Shown here: in pieces, positions 9,053 to 20,096 of the stretch | Layout of the letters: each line of letters starts with the position of its first letter | How positions within the stretch are numbered: the stretch's first letter is position 1 | From: Kazachstania africana CBS 2517 | Lineage: Eukaryota > Ascomycota > Saccharomycetes > Saccharomycetales > Saccharomycetaceae | NCBI RefSeq assembly: GCF_000304475.1 | Contig: NC_018941.1 | Location: forward strand, 1,178,001 to 1,242,000 | DNA length: 64,000 nt | Direction: 5' to 3' | Made by a program: the position numbers and the translations under genes | Notes under the pieces: generated by a model | Databases searched by the model: none | The model's input: only the letters and a program-made list of their open reading frames with translations | Told to the model about the DNA's origin: nothing

Positions 9053-10228
9053 ATGAAAGATCTGGTCGTATATGTCCCACCTGATTCACCGGAATTGCTG
9101 GTACCATATCTTACCACTATTGAGGCTCCAAGATATGCTGTGAAGAAGATTAGTGGTGCTTTGACTAACGTCATTTACAAATTAACAATTATAGACACTA
9201 ATGAAACGTATTTAATTAGAATATACGGGACTAAAGATGATTCTCTTGTCGATAGATCAGTTGAACTGGACAATATCAGACGAATACCAGATAATCTAAA
9301 CGTTATAAAAATACTCTATTTTTTCCAAAATGGTAGGATTGAACTGTTTTTAGATGATTTTAGAGCCATACTGAGTGAAGAAATGAGACGTAACGACTAT
9401 TTTGAGTTGATAGCTCAACAATTCCGTGATTTGCATTCAAGTGTTCAATTATATGAGAGTGAAATCAAAGGTCTTGGTTTCGTCTGGACAAAGATTCTCA
9501 GTTGGATTGAAATCATTGATTCTATGATCGATTGTAATAAAACTAACCTTCAAATTGTTAATAGCAGTCTACTGTGTAAAGATTGGAACTCTTTCAAAGC
9601 TGTGGTATTGGACTATAAAGACTGGTTATTAGAACATGATTCTGAAAGTTTTGAGAATTTTGTATTTTGCCATAACGATACTCAACAAGGTAATATTATG
9701 ATAAATCCCAAGCGCAAAGATGTTGTATTTATAGATTTCGAGTATGGAGGTGCAAATGCCCTATCGTTTGATATATCAAATTTTTTCACTGAATGTATGC
9801 ACAATTATAATCTAATAGAATCTTACGATTGTAAAAGTGAATTCTATCCAACAAAGGACCAAATCATGCTGTTTTTAAAAAAATATCTGCATGAAGATGT
9901 TAAAGAAAAGAATATACACAAACTTTACAACTCTGTGATCAGGTGGAGAGCCACTGCACAATTATTTTGGTCTATTTGGGCTGTTATTCAAAGTGATAAA
10001 TTATCGAAAGAATTGGAAATGGAAGAATCTGATGATGATGCAATTACACTATCATCAACTTCAGAGACTTTAAACTATAATGATGATTATTTCAACTACT
10101 TGAGTTTTTGTAAAAGCAAAATTTCATATTTTTGGGGCGATTTGATAAAATTCAATATTGTAAATGAAAGTGCTTGTCAGTTACCACAAATTAGATTCTT
10201 AGGAACTGAATTATTTGAAACAAACTAA
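9053..10228 (+). CDS. EKI1: ethanolamine/choline kinase
   Basis: Role: phosphorylates ethanolamine (and choline) with ATP, the first step of the CDP-ethanolamine/choline (Kennedy) pathway, in the cytosol. Seen: 391 residues. Conserved elements include the VKKISGALTNVIYKL nucleotide-loop region, the catalytic HND (207-209) in FCHNDTQQGNIM with Asn214, and the metal-binding DFE (228-230) in FIDFEYGGAN. Known: S. cerevisiae Eki1 (534) and Cki1 (582) carry a longer non-conserved N-terminus. Here the frame is closed by a TAA at 9002 and has no other ATG, so the short N-terminus is real unless an upstream exon exists. EKI1 (YDR147C in some lists) and CKI1 (YLR133W) are duplicates; synteny with SWI5 and KGD2 favours EKI1. 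The 3' end is 114 bp from convergent KGD2. Confidence 0.9.
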   Translation: MKDLVVYVPPDSPELLVPYLTTIEAPRYAVKKISGALTNVIYKLTIIDTNETYLIRIYGTKDDSLVDRSVELDNIRRIPDNLNVIKILYFFQNGRIELFLDDFRAILSEEMRRNDYFELIAQQFRDLHSSVQLYESEIKGLGFVWTKILSWIEIIDSMIDCNKTNLQIVNSSLLCKDWNSFKAVVLDYKDWLLEHDSESFENFVFCHNDTQQGNIMINPKRKDVVFIDFEYGGANALSFDISNFFTECMHNYNLIESYDCKSEFYPTKDQIMLFLKKYLHEDVKEKNIHKLYNSVIRWRATAQLFWSIWAVIQSDKLSKELEMEESDDDAITLSSTSETLNYNDDYFNYLSFCKSKISYFWGDLIKFNIVNESACQLPQIRFLGTELFETN

Positions 10229-10342
10229 GAAAAGAAAAAAAAATCATTGCGATAATAATAAATAAGTAAGTCAGATTATAATAACTAATGAAAACACATA
10301 TATGCGTAGTTTTCATCCTATATATTTTATTTCTCTCACTTT

Positions 10343-11668
10343 TCAGAATAATAGCATTTTCCTTGGATCTTCAACTAATTCTTTCACCGTTTTTAAAAAC
10401 GTAACAGCTTCTCTCCCATCCAATATTCTATGATCGTAGGTCAAAGCCAAATACATCATAGGCCTAGACACAATCTGTCCATTGACAGTAACTGGTCTTT
10501 CTTTAATGCCATGTAACCCTAACACAGCAGCTTGAGGCATGTTAATGATCGGCGTTCCATAAAGTGAACCAAAGATACCACCGTTTGAAATTGTAAAAGT
10601 ACCACCAGTCATATCTTCTAAAGTTAATTTATTATCTCTTGCCTTGTGGCTCAATTTTAAAATTTCGTTTTCAATATCTAGGACAGATAAAGATTCACAA
10701 TTACGTACTACTGGTGTAACTAAACCTTTTGGAGTAGCAACAGCAACTGAAATATCCATGTAGTCACGATAAACCATCTGATCATCTTCAATCATAGCAT
10801 TGATAGCAGGTATATTTTTGGAAGCTAATACACATGCTTTAGAAAAAAGACCCATGAAACCAAACTTAATACCCATATTTTTAATAATCTCATCCTTGTA
10901 TAATTTTCTCATTTCTAAAATCGATGACATATCAACTTCATTGAATGTCGTCAAAGATGCTGCTGTATTTTGAGACTCTTTCAACCTTTCAGCTATTCTC
11001 AACCTCATTCTATTCATTTTTACTCTATGTTCATTACGAGAAAATGAGGTGAAGGAGGCATCATCGTTCTTAGTCGATGTGGCGGAAGGCTTAGTCTCTT
11101 TCTTTGGGGTTGGCTCAGGTGCCGCAGCGGATGGTTTATTTTCTTTCTTTGGCGATGATTTAGCAACTTGATCCTTTTCCTCTGATTTTAGAGGTTCTGG
11201 TTGAGATTTAGTTTCAGTAGATGTCGTTTGTTCCTTCGATGTTTCTCCCGGTTCTATTTGCGCCAATTCATCACCTACAGTCACAGTATCATCAGGATTG
11301 AAGTTTAACTTTTTTATAGTACCAGAAATCGGCGCATTTACCTCGATATCAATTTTATCTGTTTCTATCGTTGCCAATAAATCATCTTCATTTATGAAAT
11401 CACCCACACTCTTTGTATATTCCTTAAGGGAACCTTCCGTTAGTGATTCTGCCATAGGTGGAACTTCTACCGACTTTAATGTCGAATTATAGCGGTAAAA
11501 ACCCTTGAAAGATACATTACTATTCACTGGAGGATTCCTATTGCGAGTATCATTCCAGAGTGTAAATCTTTGAGCAGATGGAACCAGAAGGGACCTCGTT
11601 ACTAGGGACCTTCTTGCTGAGCTTCTTAGTACAGTGACCACAGACTTCTTAGCAGCCCTTGATAACAT
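10343..11668 (-). CDS. KGD2: dihydrolipoamide succinyltransferase, E2 of 2-oxoglutarate dehydrogenase
   Basis: Role: mitochondrial matrix E2 core that transfers succinyl from lipoamide to CoA in the TCA cycle. Seen: 441 residues (S. cerevisiae 463). A basic, Ser/Arg-rich mitochondrial presequence covers about residues 1-60. The lipoyl domain is about residues 66-140, with Lys105 in ETDKIDIEV as the lipoylation site. A Lys/Pro/Thr-rich linker covers about 143-200. The acyltransferase domain has DHRILDG with catalytic His411 and Asp415. The E1/E3-binding subdomain seen in pyruvate dehydrogenase E2 is not evident, as is usual for fungal Kgd2. A TAATTGG CCAAT-type box lies about 140 bp upstream. 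Confidence 0.96.
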   Translation of the reverse strand: MLSRAAKKSVVTVLRSSARRSLVTRSLLVPSAQRFTLWNDTRNRNPPVNSNVSFKGFYRYNSTLKSVEVPPMAESLTEGSLKEYTKSVGDFINEDDLLATIETDKIDIEVNAPISGTIKKLNFNPDDTVTVGDELAQIEPGETSKEQTTSTETKSQPEPLKSEEKDQVAKSSPKKENKPSAAAPEPTPKKETKPSATSTKNDDASFTSFSRNEHRVKMNRMRLRIAERLKESQNTAASLTTFNEVDMSSILEMRKLYKDEIIKNMGIKFGFMGLFSKACVLASKNIPAINAMIEDDQMVYRDYMDISVAVATPKGLVTPVVRNCESLSVLDIENEILKLSHKARDNKLTLEDMTGGTFTISNGGIFGSLYGTPIINMPQAAVLGLHGIKERPVTVNGQIVSRPMMYLALTYDHRILDGREAVTFLKTVKELVEDPRKMLLF

Positions 11669-12269
11669 CTTAAATTATACGATATCCTACTTCACGATAT
11701 ACGTTACTATATATTATTTCGATACTTCTCATGGATAGGAAGTTGTTCCTAATATATATATATCCATCACTTTACTTATAGGCGGAAAAGCGCAATTTCG
11801 GACTAATTGGAAATGGCCCTGAGATGCTTTCTTCCAATGAAAGACAAGTTTATAAAGCAGGCGGACAGCATCAATCAAATAGGGTAGGACTGGGAACTGA
11901 AAACTGTTTACTGAATCGATTGAAATGTGGGTTTCCATATATCAAACCCATTAAGGTGGATAGACTCTAAATTGGTGGTACACCCAGTCACCACAGTGAA
12001 ATTGTGTTTCTCTCGCTATACATTTCGAGATCTAATATTTATAAACAAAAAAGCTTACTACATATTAAATCTCGAAACACGAGAGGGAGCAAACTTTTAG
12101 TTAAGAAGGTCCGAACCTGTATCTACCAAATTTAATCCGGGCTGCAGCCAGTATTTGGCCAATTGACCACAGCTACCCAATTTATTGCACAAATAATCGC
12201 TTTATAAACGAGATTACTAAGGTTTTCTCAATCGAATAACGACCCACATTCATATATCATCTTCGCCAG
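11669..12269. promoter_or_regulatory. divergent promoter region, KGD2 / NUM1
   Basis: A 601-bp gap. TAATTGG at 11804-11810 fits the HAP2/3/4/5 core TNATTGG, the respiratory activator known to control KGD2. A second CCAAT (about 11833) and an AATTGGT (about 11970) lie nearby. No RNA gene or other reading frame of note was seen. Confidence 0.4.
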
Positions 12270-15200
12270 ATGTCCCAAAATAATAATAGTACCAAGGGAG
12301 ATTCTCCAACCGAAATAAATCTGATAAAAGAGTTAGAAAATATTCATAGGGAATTAGTAGAGCAATCAAAACTGAATCTAACGTCTTCAGAAGGTACTAA
12401 CACGTTTTCGGCTATTTTGAACAATGACGATAATTCAATCATGTCAAGAACGAATGACAATACTATAAGTTACGAACCAAGTAACGATGAAAACAATGAT
12501 ACCCTTATAAGATTGAGTGAGAATCTACTGTTTGAATCAAGAAAATTGAAAAATCTAAATGATGAAAACTTAAACAAGATAAATAAGCTCACCAATGAAA
12601 TACAATTGCTGAATGAACGCAATAATTTGCTGATAAATAAAAATGATAGATTAAACGATCAGAATTGGGAGATCGAGAATACAAACAAAGAAAATATCCA
12701 GGAATTGAAGTCCTTAAAATTGAAGTTATCTTCAGTTGAATCAAACCAGTCAAAACAACTGAGTTTACTTCAAGAAGTACAGAATGAATTGCGAACGGCT
12801 AAGCTCGAGAAAACTAAAATGGAAGATGAATTCAAAGCATATAAATTAGAAAAAAATGATGAATTAAACGACTTGCAAAATCATGTATTCGAATTAAATG
12901 ACGAAAATGATAGCTTAAACTCAAAACTGAAATTATCTGAAATTCCTACTTTACAGTCATTGAAAGATAAGGCTGCAACATTTGATAGTGTTATTATTCT
13001 GGAAAAGGACTATAAAGAACTACTTGATAAGTTGACTGAACCCAATGTTGAATATCTCACGGAAAAAAGCTCCATATTGAATATGAAAATTATTCACAAT
13101 AATGAGTATAGTGAATTATTGGACAAAATTGAGAAACCTTCATTAAAGTTTTTACAGGAGAAAGCTACTGCATTAAATGCAATTGTTTTGCCGAGGGAGA
13201 AATTCACACAGCTTAATAACCCAACTTTAGATGAGCTGAAAGAAAGGGCATCAAATTTTAATTATATGTTAGTCAGCTCTTCTGAGCAAGAGAAACTTTT
13301 AAAATCTATTGAAGATCCACCTTTAGAATATTTGACAAACAAAGCCTCTGCAAAAAATAAGGCAGTTATTTCCAGTGACGAGTATGCTAAGCTCACAGAA
13401 ACACTGGATTCACCATCACTGAAGTTTTTAAGAGACAAAGCAAGTCAAATAAATCAAACATTGGTTCCCTACAATGATTACACTACTTTACTTGAAAAAG
13501 TTTCCCAACCCACTTTTGAGTACCTATCAGAGAAGATTTCTAACTTTGACAAAACCATATTGTCAAATGAGGAGTACCATTCCCTGGTGGAGAGAGCTGA
13601 AAACCCATCAATATCGCACCTGAAGGTAAAAGCATCCAAATTGGGGCAAACTATAGTGTCCTCAGAAGAATATGCCTCACTAGTAAAGATCAATAATAAT
13701 CCCCCTATTGAATATCTACAAGATAAGGCTACTACTTTTAATAGTGTATTAATTTCAGATTCAGACTACACCCAATGGAAATCGACTTTTGAGAGTCCCT
13801 CATTTGAATTTCTTAAAGAGAAATCAGCAAATTTGAACAATATTCTAATTTCTCTCAACGAGTACCAAAAACTGGTGAACAAATTAGAGAAACCACCTCT
13901 ACAATACCTAACAGAGAAGATAGCATCTTTACAAAAGACGATTGTATCAAATGACGATTATCGTAATATGAAACGTAACCTAGAGGATCCTTCCATAGAG
14001 TTTCTGAGAGAAAAAGCTGTGAAATTAAACTTTGACATGATACCCACAAGTGAACACCAACAACTGCTTCAAAATGTTACTAAACCCTCTAAAGAATATT
14101 TAAGCGAAAAGGCTCATATTTTAGGTATGAAGGTTGTTCCAGAAGATGAATACAACAATTTGAAAAATGAAATCACTCAACCCTCGTTAGAATTTCTAAG
14201 CGAAAAAGCTAATGCTTTGAATAAAGTGTTAGTATCAGTAGATGACTATAATACGCTTAAATCTATGACAGAACAACCTACCTTTGAGTTCTTGAAAGAA
14301 AAAGCGTCTACATTCAACCGACTTCTCATTCCATCAGATGCTTATAGGGAACTGCTTCAAAAAGTAACATCACCTTCCCTTGATTTCATCAAGGCCAAGG
14401 CTGAAAGTCTTGATTGCACTCTTATTACCACCACTGCCTACAAAGAATTGAAGAAGACTTCAGAAATGCCCACTCCAGAGATTTTAAGAGAACGCGCTTC
14501 CAAATATGGTCAAGAATTAGTTGATTCTACAAAATATGCAGAACTATTGAATATCTCTGAGCATCCAACACTAGAATATTTGAATGATAAAATTTCCACT
14601 TTTGGTAAAACAACAATCGCAATTGATGAATATCACATATTAGTTTCCAATACTGAAGCCCCATCCATAAACTATTTACAGGAGAAAGCTAGTGAATTAG
14701 GCTACAAACTTTCTTCTTTAGGCGAATATGACGAGTTAGTAGAGACAGTGTCACATCCAAAGCTGGAATTCTTAGTAGAGAAACTGAAAGCCTTCCAGAA
14801 AAAGATTTTATCTTACACAGAATATGAAGAATTGGTGGATAAGATCGACAATCCAACGGAAGAATATTTATCAGAAAAATTAGCAATTCTACAACAAACT
14901 GTCTTGTCAGATAAAGATTATGAAAACCTGCTAAATCAAATTGAAAATCCAACATTGCAATACCTGCACAATAAAGCGAATAAATTTGAGAGCCTTATAT
15001 TAACAAAGAATGATTTCTCTGAATTGAAAAGACTCACAGAAGAGCCAACTCTTGAATTTTTAAAAGAAAAGGCAATTAAACTAGATCAAACGCTTCTTTC
15101 AAAATCCGAGTACCAGGCTTTATTGGAACAGACTTCTCAACCAGATCTTAATTATTTGACTGAGAAGCTCAGTAATTTTAATAGAATTGCCCTATCAAAT

Positions 15201-18200
15201 GATGAATACAATGAATTGACTAGTATCGTAACAAATCCAGATGTGACGTTCCTAAAAGAAAAAGCGAACGATAAAAATTACGAATTGGTAACACAGAGTG
15301 AATATTTCAAACTTATCCAATTAACAACTAGCCCAGATATATCATTTTTGAAACTTAAGGCCAAGGAGCTTAATAGAATTCTTCTTTCTAACGAAAGCTA
15401 TGTTAAGTTAACGGAACAAATTGAGGCTCCACCCCTGGGGTTTATCAAGGAAAAGGCTGCAAAGATGGACTACGATGTGGTCGAACGCAAAGAATACGCC
15501 GCTTTGAAGAAGGTCTCTGAAGAACCATCCCTGGAATTTATCAAGGAAAAGGCTGCAGCGATGGACTACGATGTGGTCGAACGCAAAGAATACGCTGCTT
15601 TGAAGAAGATCTCTGAAGAACCACCCCTGGAGTTTATTAAGGAAAAGGCTTTAATTTTTGAAAAAATACTTATCTCTTCCTCTCAGCTTGACAAATTGCA
15701 TGCTGATATCGAAAAGCCGACTTTGGAGTACATATGTGAAAAGGCTAGTTTGCTGGATCATAAAGTTCTTCCATCAAATCGCTACCAACATTTAGTTGAC
15801 ATTTCAGAAACACCAGACTTAGACTTCTTGACTGAAAAAGCTTTGTTACTAAATCAGAAAGTACTTTCTTCTGAAGACTATGAACAATTATCGAATAGTT
15901 ACCAGAGCCCTACTCTTGATTATTTGCAGTGCAAGGCATCCGAACTTGGCCATCGATTAATACCAAGCAAAGAATATTGTACATTAATTCAGACAAATGA
16001 AAACCCAACTGCAGCTTTCTTAGCAGCAAAGGCCGAAACTATTAATAGGGTAGTTCTACAAAGAGAGGAATATGATAAATTAACTAGTATAGTCGAACAT
16101 CCTGATTTAGAATACCTTACTGAAAAGTCTCAGGCCCTTCATTATCATATTATTCCATCAGTAGAGCACGAGCAACTGCTGGAGAAGTCAGAAAATCCTT
16201 CCATGGAATTTTTGACAGAAATGGCAAAGCTAAAAGAATGTCATATTATAAGTAACGATACATATAATAGTTTGCTCAAACCGGAAGATGTGGGAATGGA
16301 ACTGAGAAAAGAAGGGAACATAATTGTACCTGAGAAAGAGTACCAAAAGCTACAAATGGCACAGGAGGCACCTTCTAAAGAGTACATAACGTCAAAGGCT
16401 GCATTATTTGATCTAGCTGTGTTAGATCAAGCGGAATACGCTGAATTAAAAAACAGACCACATGACAAGGAATCCATATTATCTTCAGCCAGGATCCTAG
16501 GGTTTGAACCAGTTTCAAAATCTGAATTGAATGCATTGAAGAGTTCGAATGTTTTGGTGGCTGAACTGCCTGCAATCAAGGACAGATTATCGTCACTAGG
16601 TTATGTCCCTGTTACAAATAAAGAACTTGAAGAGTTAAAACTCCCTCATCTAGAAGAATGTTGCGAGGATGACATTTTACAGGAATGTGAAAAACGCCAC
16701 TTACAGGTAATCCCTGATTTAGAATATGAAAGGCTATTGAAGGATGCTGAACCAAGAACTCTGTCCAAGAAAGAGTTGATATCTTTGGCTGAGACATTTG
16801 AACTCTCTGTACTACCAAGTTTTAGGTATGAAGAGCTTTTGAACTCTGAAATCAATCTCTCTACAGGGGTTGTTGAAGAATTCTGTAACAAAAATGGAAA
16901 GCGTTTAATCGACCAAAATGAATACGAAGAATTCAAAAATCTAACTGATAGTCCTTCGGAAGAGGTTCTCTTAAAACTTACTTCACCTCTGAAGAAGATT
17001 CTTCTTGATAAAAAAACCTATGAGGATATGCAGCATCGTTTGCAATTCCCAGAGGAAAGTTATTTACGTGAGAAGGCGATTACAAAAGATATGATCTTAG
17101 TGCACTCATCAGAATATGCAAGACAACAAGATCAATTGAAAAATCCAAACCTCGAATCTTTGTCAGGCAAAGCAGAAGCAATAGACAAAGTTCTAATTGA
17201 TAAAGATAAACTCAACGAGGTCCAAAATATATTAGCCTCGCCTGAAGTTTTTATTGAGGAGAAAGCAAGACTCCTAGGGAAAATGCTCATAGATGAAAAT
17301 GAGTTAACAAGTTATCACAATCAAATTTTGACTCCGACACTTAGCTACCTAGAGAAAAATGCACTTTCAATAAATAAAATGCTGATTGACAGGGATGAAT
17401 ACGAAAGTTTGAAGACAAACTCCGACTCTTTCGACGAAGGGTCTCTTGCGGAACAGGCCAAGAAACGTGGTATGATTTTACTTTCAAAATTGGAACTTTC
17501 AAAGAGAGACGATTCGATGGCCAACCCATCAATAGATTACTTGAAGGAAATTCTGGAGGACTCACCATATGTTATCGTTGAAAAGGGGAAATATAATGCA
17601 TTACCCGCCGACATGCAACCTGCGTCTAAATCAGTGGAACAGTTGGAAGAGGCTGTTGAAGAAGTTACCCCAATTGTGACAAACGCTGAAGGCGACATTT
17701 TATTAGAGCCAAAAGAGGTACATGAAACCACGCTCTCAAAAATAATGGGCACTGAAGTGGAAATAAACGGCTTTCCACCGATCCAAACGAATAGCCAAAG
17801 CCCTCTCAAAAATCTTGAACGTACAACGACTAATAGTACAATGTATTTTGATGCCATATCGACGGCAAGGTCGGAGCTACTTTCAATCTCAGATTCAGAT
17901 CATTTTGTAAATAATGATAACGTATCTCACACCTCTACTATTGGCGGAGATGTTGATGCAAACGTGACTCTTCATATCGGTATGGACCTCTTGAAAAACA
18001 ATGCCGAAAGCTTAGGATATCACCTTGTTCCAATTGCTGATCCTGACAGCACCGCCATTTTGCAAGATTCAGATTGGGAAGGTCGCGAGAATGGTGTAGA
18101 TGAAGCAGCATTGAGAATGCAAGCCAGTAAAATTGGAATGGATCTGATACCAACTTTCGAGCTGAATGATCTACAAAACAAAGTAATTAATAAGGAAACA

Positions 18201-19952
18201 ATTATTTTAAATGCTCCGAAGTTTGATTTGACCGTTTTAGAGAAGCATGATTTAGAAAACTTGAAAACTGAAGCCATCTTATCTAAAGAAAAAGCTAAAG
18301 AATGGCCAATTGAAAATGGAACAACATCATCTGATGACTTGAACTCGAAAGCGTCCAAGGAATCTGCTTTACTAGAAAAGGCTAACTCTGCAGAAGTAGA
18401 GAATGGTGATCGTCTCAGTCCTGCAAATGGTGACGTAATGTTTGTGGCGAAGAGTTCCCAATCAAGATCAGTAGTTTCACAAAAGACAGATTTTAGTGCA
18501 GACATGACTGCGATGCCTTCGAGCAACTATCAAGAACCGGACCAGATCGTCCCTAACCCTAATATTGAAGTTTCGTTCAAGGATTTAACTTATGAAGAAA
18601 TCAATAAAAAAATTGAGGGCTCAGGATATATTGTATTTCCCAAGGAAAAGTATGACAAGTTGTTTTCTTCCAACGGTAAGCCACACCTAGTCGTGGCTCA
18701 AGAGCCTCTTTCAACTAATATCAATGGGGAAACAGGTTCTGAAACCACGCCAGCATTATCTGAGTCCATACTGGTAAAGGATGACTCTCAAGAGATCTCA
18801 GAACTTTCAAGAGTGAAGCCAACAGGGGGCTTGAATATTCCACACTCCGATACTGTAGATCCAACTTTAGAAGATATGAGACACAGTTATAACGAAATAG
18901 GCGAAACTAAATCAAAGCCTAAAGAGTACGAATTAATATGTGTTCCAGAGGAATCACACATATCTGGAACAAATGCGTCTAAGACAGCTGTGGCGCCTTC
19001 TGCTCATTTCAACGAATTATTAGGGAATACAATACCATCTTTGACCGATATAAGTGACTATGATTTAAAAATGGAGCTAACAAGACGTGGGCTACTCCCA
19101 GATTTTATTGCGGAACACAGAACTCAACAGTCGCACGGAATGACTACTGATCTGAGTTATGTCGGTAATACGATATCTTCTATGCATAGCAGTCCAAGGA
19201 AGTCGATATTACGCCCTTACAAGCCTTCTTTTACTTCAAACGAATCTCCAATCAAGAGAAGTCTGGCAGAAGCTGCGGCCACAACGGCGTATATGGAATA
19301 CAACAACGATACTTCACCAAGAAAAGGTCATAAATCTGTAAATCAGAGATTAGGAGCCAGAACTCAATCTGTCGATGGTATATTTAGTATTGCAACGATG
19401 GCATCATTAAGTGAACCACAAAGTATCATACCAGCTATAACACAAACTGTTATTGGGGAATATTTGTTCAAATACTACGGAACGGGACGTCGCCATGAAA
19501 GATACTTCTGGATTCATCCATATACATTGACACTCTATTGGTCAAAGTCCAATCCGATATTGAGTAATCCTTCACATTCTAAGACAAAAGGTATGGCAAT
19601 TCTTTCAGTTGACAGCGTTGATGATAATAATCCTTATCCAGTAAGCGCGGGATTATATCATAAATCTATTATCGTCAAGGGCGAAGACAGGATTGTCAAA
19701 TTTACATGTGGTAGTAGACAAAGACATAATATATGGTTCAATTCTTTGAGATATTTGATACAAAGAAATCTGAATGGTATTGACATGGCTGAGGTTAATG
19801 TATCTACAGAAGGGAATGATGTGAATGCTGTTGATAAAATCTTCCCATTACCGGGTGAGAATTTACGTAGTACTAATATCAGGTTGAACAGTGGATCAAG
19901 AAGGTCTCAGACAATCAGAAAATCCCCTTCTTTGAACTTTCTCAGAAGGTAA
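12270..19952 (+). CDS. NUM1: cortical anchor protein Num1
   Basis: Role: assembles patches at the cell cortex that tether mitochondria (and ER) to the plasma membrane and capture dynein for nuclear migration. Seen: 2560 residues (S. cerevisiae 2748). An N-terminal coiled coil covers about residues 75-225. A tandem array (about 228-1777) repeats a unit of about 32 residues with the pattern P-[ST]-x-E-[YF]-L-x-E-K-A ... L-[IV]-x-x-x-E-Y-x-x-L; I count about 35 good units and about a dozen degenerate ones. A less ordered Ser/Asn-rich linker follows. A C-terminal PH domain lies at about 2389-2500 (TVIGEYLFKYYGTGRRHERY to the IWFNSLRYL helix). Known: the coiled coil binds mitochondria and the PH domain binds PI(4,5)P2. 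It is divergent from KGD2 and convergent with CTH1. Confidence 0.96.
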   Translation: MSQNNNSTKGDSPTEINLIKELENIHRELVEQSKLNLTSSEGTNTFSAILNNDDNSIMSRTNDNTISYEPSNDENNDTLIRLSENLLFESRKLKNLNDENLNKINKLTNEIQLLNERNNLLINKNDRLNDQNWEIENTNKENIQELKSLKLKLSSVESNQSKQLSLLQEVQNELRTAKLEKTKMEDEFKAYKLEKNDELNDLQNHVFELNDENDSLNSKLKLSEIPTLQSLKDKAATFDSVIILEKDYKELLDKLTEPNVEYLTEKSSILNMKIIHNNEYSELLDKIEKPSLKFLQEKATALNAIVLPREKFTQLNNPTLDELKERASNFNYMLVSSSEQEKLLKSIEDPPLEYLTNKASAKNKAVISSDEYAKLTETLDSPSLKFLRDKASQINQTLVPYNDYTTLLEKVSQPTFEYLSEKISNFDKTILSNEEYHSLVERAENPSISHLKVKASKLGQTIVSSEEYASLVKINNNPPIEYLQDKATTFNSVLISDSDYTQWKSTFESPSFEFLKEKSANLNNILISLNEYQKLVNKLEKPPLQYLTEKIASLQKTIVSNDDYRNMKRNLEDPSIEFLREKAVKLNFDMIPTSEHQQLLQNVTKPSKEYLSEKAHILGMKVVPEDEYNNLKNEITQPSLEFLSEKANALNKVLVSVDDYNTLKSMTEQPTFEFLKEKASTFNRLLIPSDAYRELLQKVTSPSLDFIKAKAESLDCTLITTTAYKELKKTSEMPTPEILRERASKYGQELVDSTKYAELLNISEHPTLEYLNDKISTFGKTTIAIDEYHILVSNTEAPSINYLQEKASELGYKLSSLGEYDELVETVSHPKLEFLVEKLKAFQKKILSYTEYEELVDKIDNPTEEYLSEKLAILQQTVLSDKDYENLLNQIENPTLQYLHNKANKFESLILTKNDFSELKRLTEEPTLEFLKEKAIKLDQTLLSKSEYQALLEQTSQPDLNYLTEKLSNFNRIALSNDEYNELTSIVTNPDVTFLKEKANDKNYELVTQSEYFKLIQLTTSPDISFLKLKAKELNRILLSNESYVKLTEQIEAPPLGFIKEKAAKMDYDVVERKEYAALKKVSEEPSLEFIKEKAAAMDYDVVERKEYAALKKISEEPPLEFIKEKALIFEKILISSSQLDKLHADIEKPTLEYICEKASLLDHKVLPSNRYQHLVDISETPDLDFLTEKALLLNQKVLSSEDYEQLSNSYQSPTLDYLQCKASELGHRLIPSKEYCTLIQTNENPTAAFLAAKAETINRVVLQREEYDKLTSIVEHPDLEYLTEKSQALHYHIIPSVEHEQLLEKSENPSMEFLTEMAKLKECHIISNDTYNSLLKPEDVGMELRKEGNIIVPEKEYQKLQMAQEAPSKEYITSKAALFDLAVLDQAEYAELKNRPHDKESILSSARILGFEPVSKSELNALKSSNVLVAELPAIKDRLSSLGYVPVTNKELEELKLPHLEECCEDDILQECEKRHLQVIPDLEYERLLKDAEPRTLSKKELISLAETFELSVLPSFRYEELLNSEINLSTGVVEEFCNKNGKRLIDQNEYEEFKNLTDSPSEEVLLKLTSPLKKILLDKKTYEDMQHRLQFPEESYLREKAITKDMILVHSSEYARQQDQLKNPNLESLSGKAEAIDKVLIDKDKLNEVQNILASPEVFIEEKARLLGKMLIDENELTSYHNQILTPTLSYLEKNALSINKMLIDRDEYESLKTNSDSFDEGSLAEQAKKRGMILLSKLELSKRDDSMANPSIDYLKEILEDSPYVIVEKGKYNALPADMQPASKSVEQLEEAVEEVTPIVTNAEGDILLEPKEVHETTLSKIMGTEVEINGFPPIQTNSQSPLKNLERTTTNSTMYFDAISTARSELLSISDSDHFVNNDNVSHTSTIGGDVDANVTLHIGMDLLKNNAESLGYHLVPIADPDSTAILQDSDWEGRENGVDEAALRMQASKIGMDLIPTFELNDLQNKVINKETIILNAPKFDLTVLEKHDLENLKTEAILSKEKAKEWPIENGTTSSDDLNSKASKESALLEKANSAEVENGDRLSPANGDVMFVAKSSQSRSVVSQKTDFSADMTAMPSSNYQEPDQIVPNPNIEVSFKDLTYEEINKKIEGSGYIVFPKEKYDKLFSSNGKPHLVVAQEPLSTNINGETGSETTPALSESILVKDDSQEISELSRVKPTGGLNIPHSDTVDPTLEDMRHSYNEIGETKSKPKEYELICVPEESHISGTNASKTAVAPSAHFNELLGNTIPSLTDISDYDLKMELTRRGLLPDFIAEHRTQQSHGMTTDLSYVGNTISSMHSSPRKSILRPYKPSFTSNESPIKRSLAEAAATTAYMEYNNDTSPRKGHKSVNQRLGARTQSVDGIFSIATMASLSEPQSIIPAITQTVIGEYLFKYYGTGRRHERYFWIHPYTLTLYWSKSNPILSNPSHSKTKGMAILSVDSVDDNNPYPVSAGLYHKSIIVKGEDRIVKFTCGSRQRHNIWFNSLRYLIQRNLNGIDMAEVNVSTEGNDVNAVDKIFPLPGENLRSTNIRLNSGSRRSQTIRKSPSLNFLRR
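12950..17600 (+). repeat. NUM1 internal tandem repeat array (32-codon period)
   Basis: About 4.6 kb of in-frame repeats of about 96 bp each. Most units are diverged at the DNA level and recognisable only as protein. The last dozen (about 16280-17600) are degenerate. The pair at 15441-15632 is nearly identical. Confidence 0.9.
15441..15632 (+). repeat. near-identical 96-bp tandem duplication in NUM1
   Basis: Copy 1 is 15441-15536 and copy 2 is 15537-15632. I count 6 differences in 96 bp by hand. A third copy begins at 15633 and matches for about 18 bp (one difference) before diverging. Confidence 0.9.
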
Positions 19953-20096
19953 TGTTGACATTAATACAAAATGATTTATTGGAACTGCATTAATAGAATA
20001 AATAGATAAATTAATAAATAAATAATAAATAAATAATAAATAATAAATATTTGAATTGTCGAGGAGACGAAAACAAAGTAAATGACTGAATATAAA

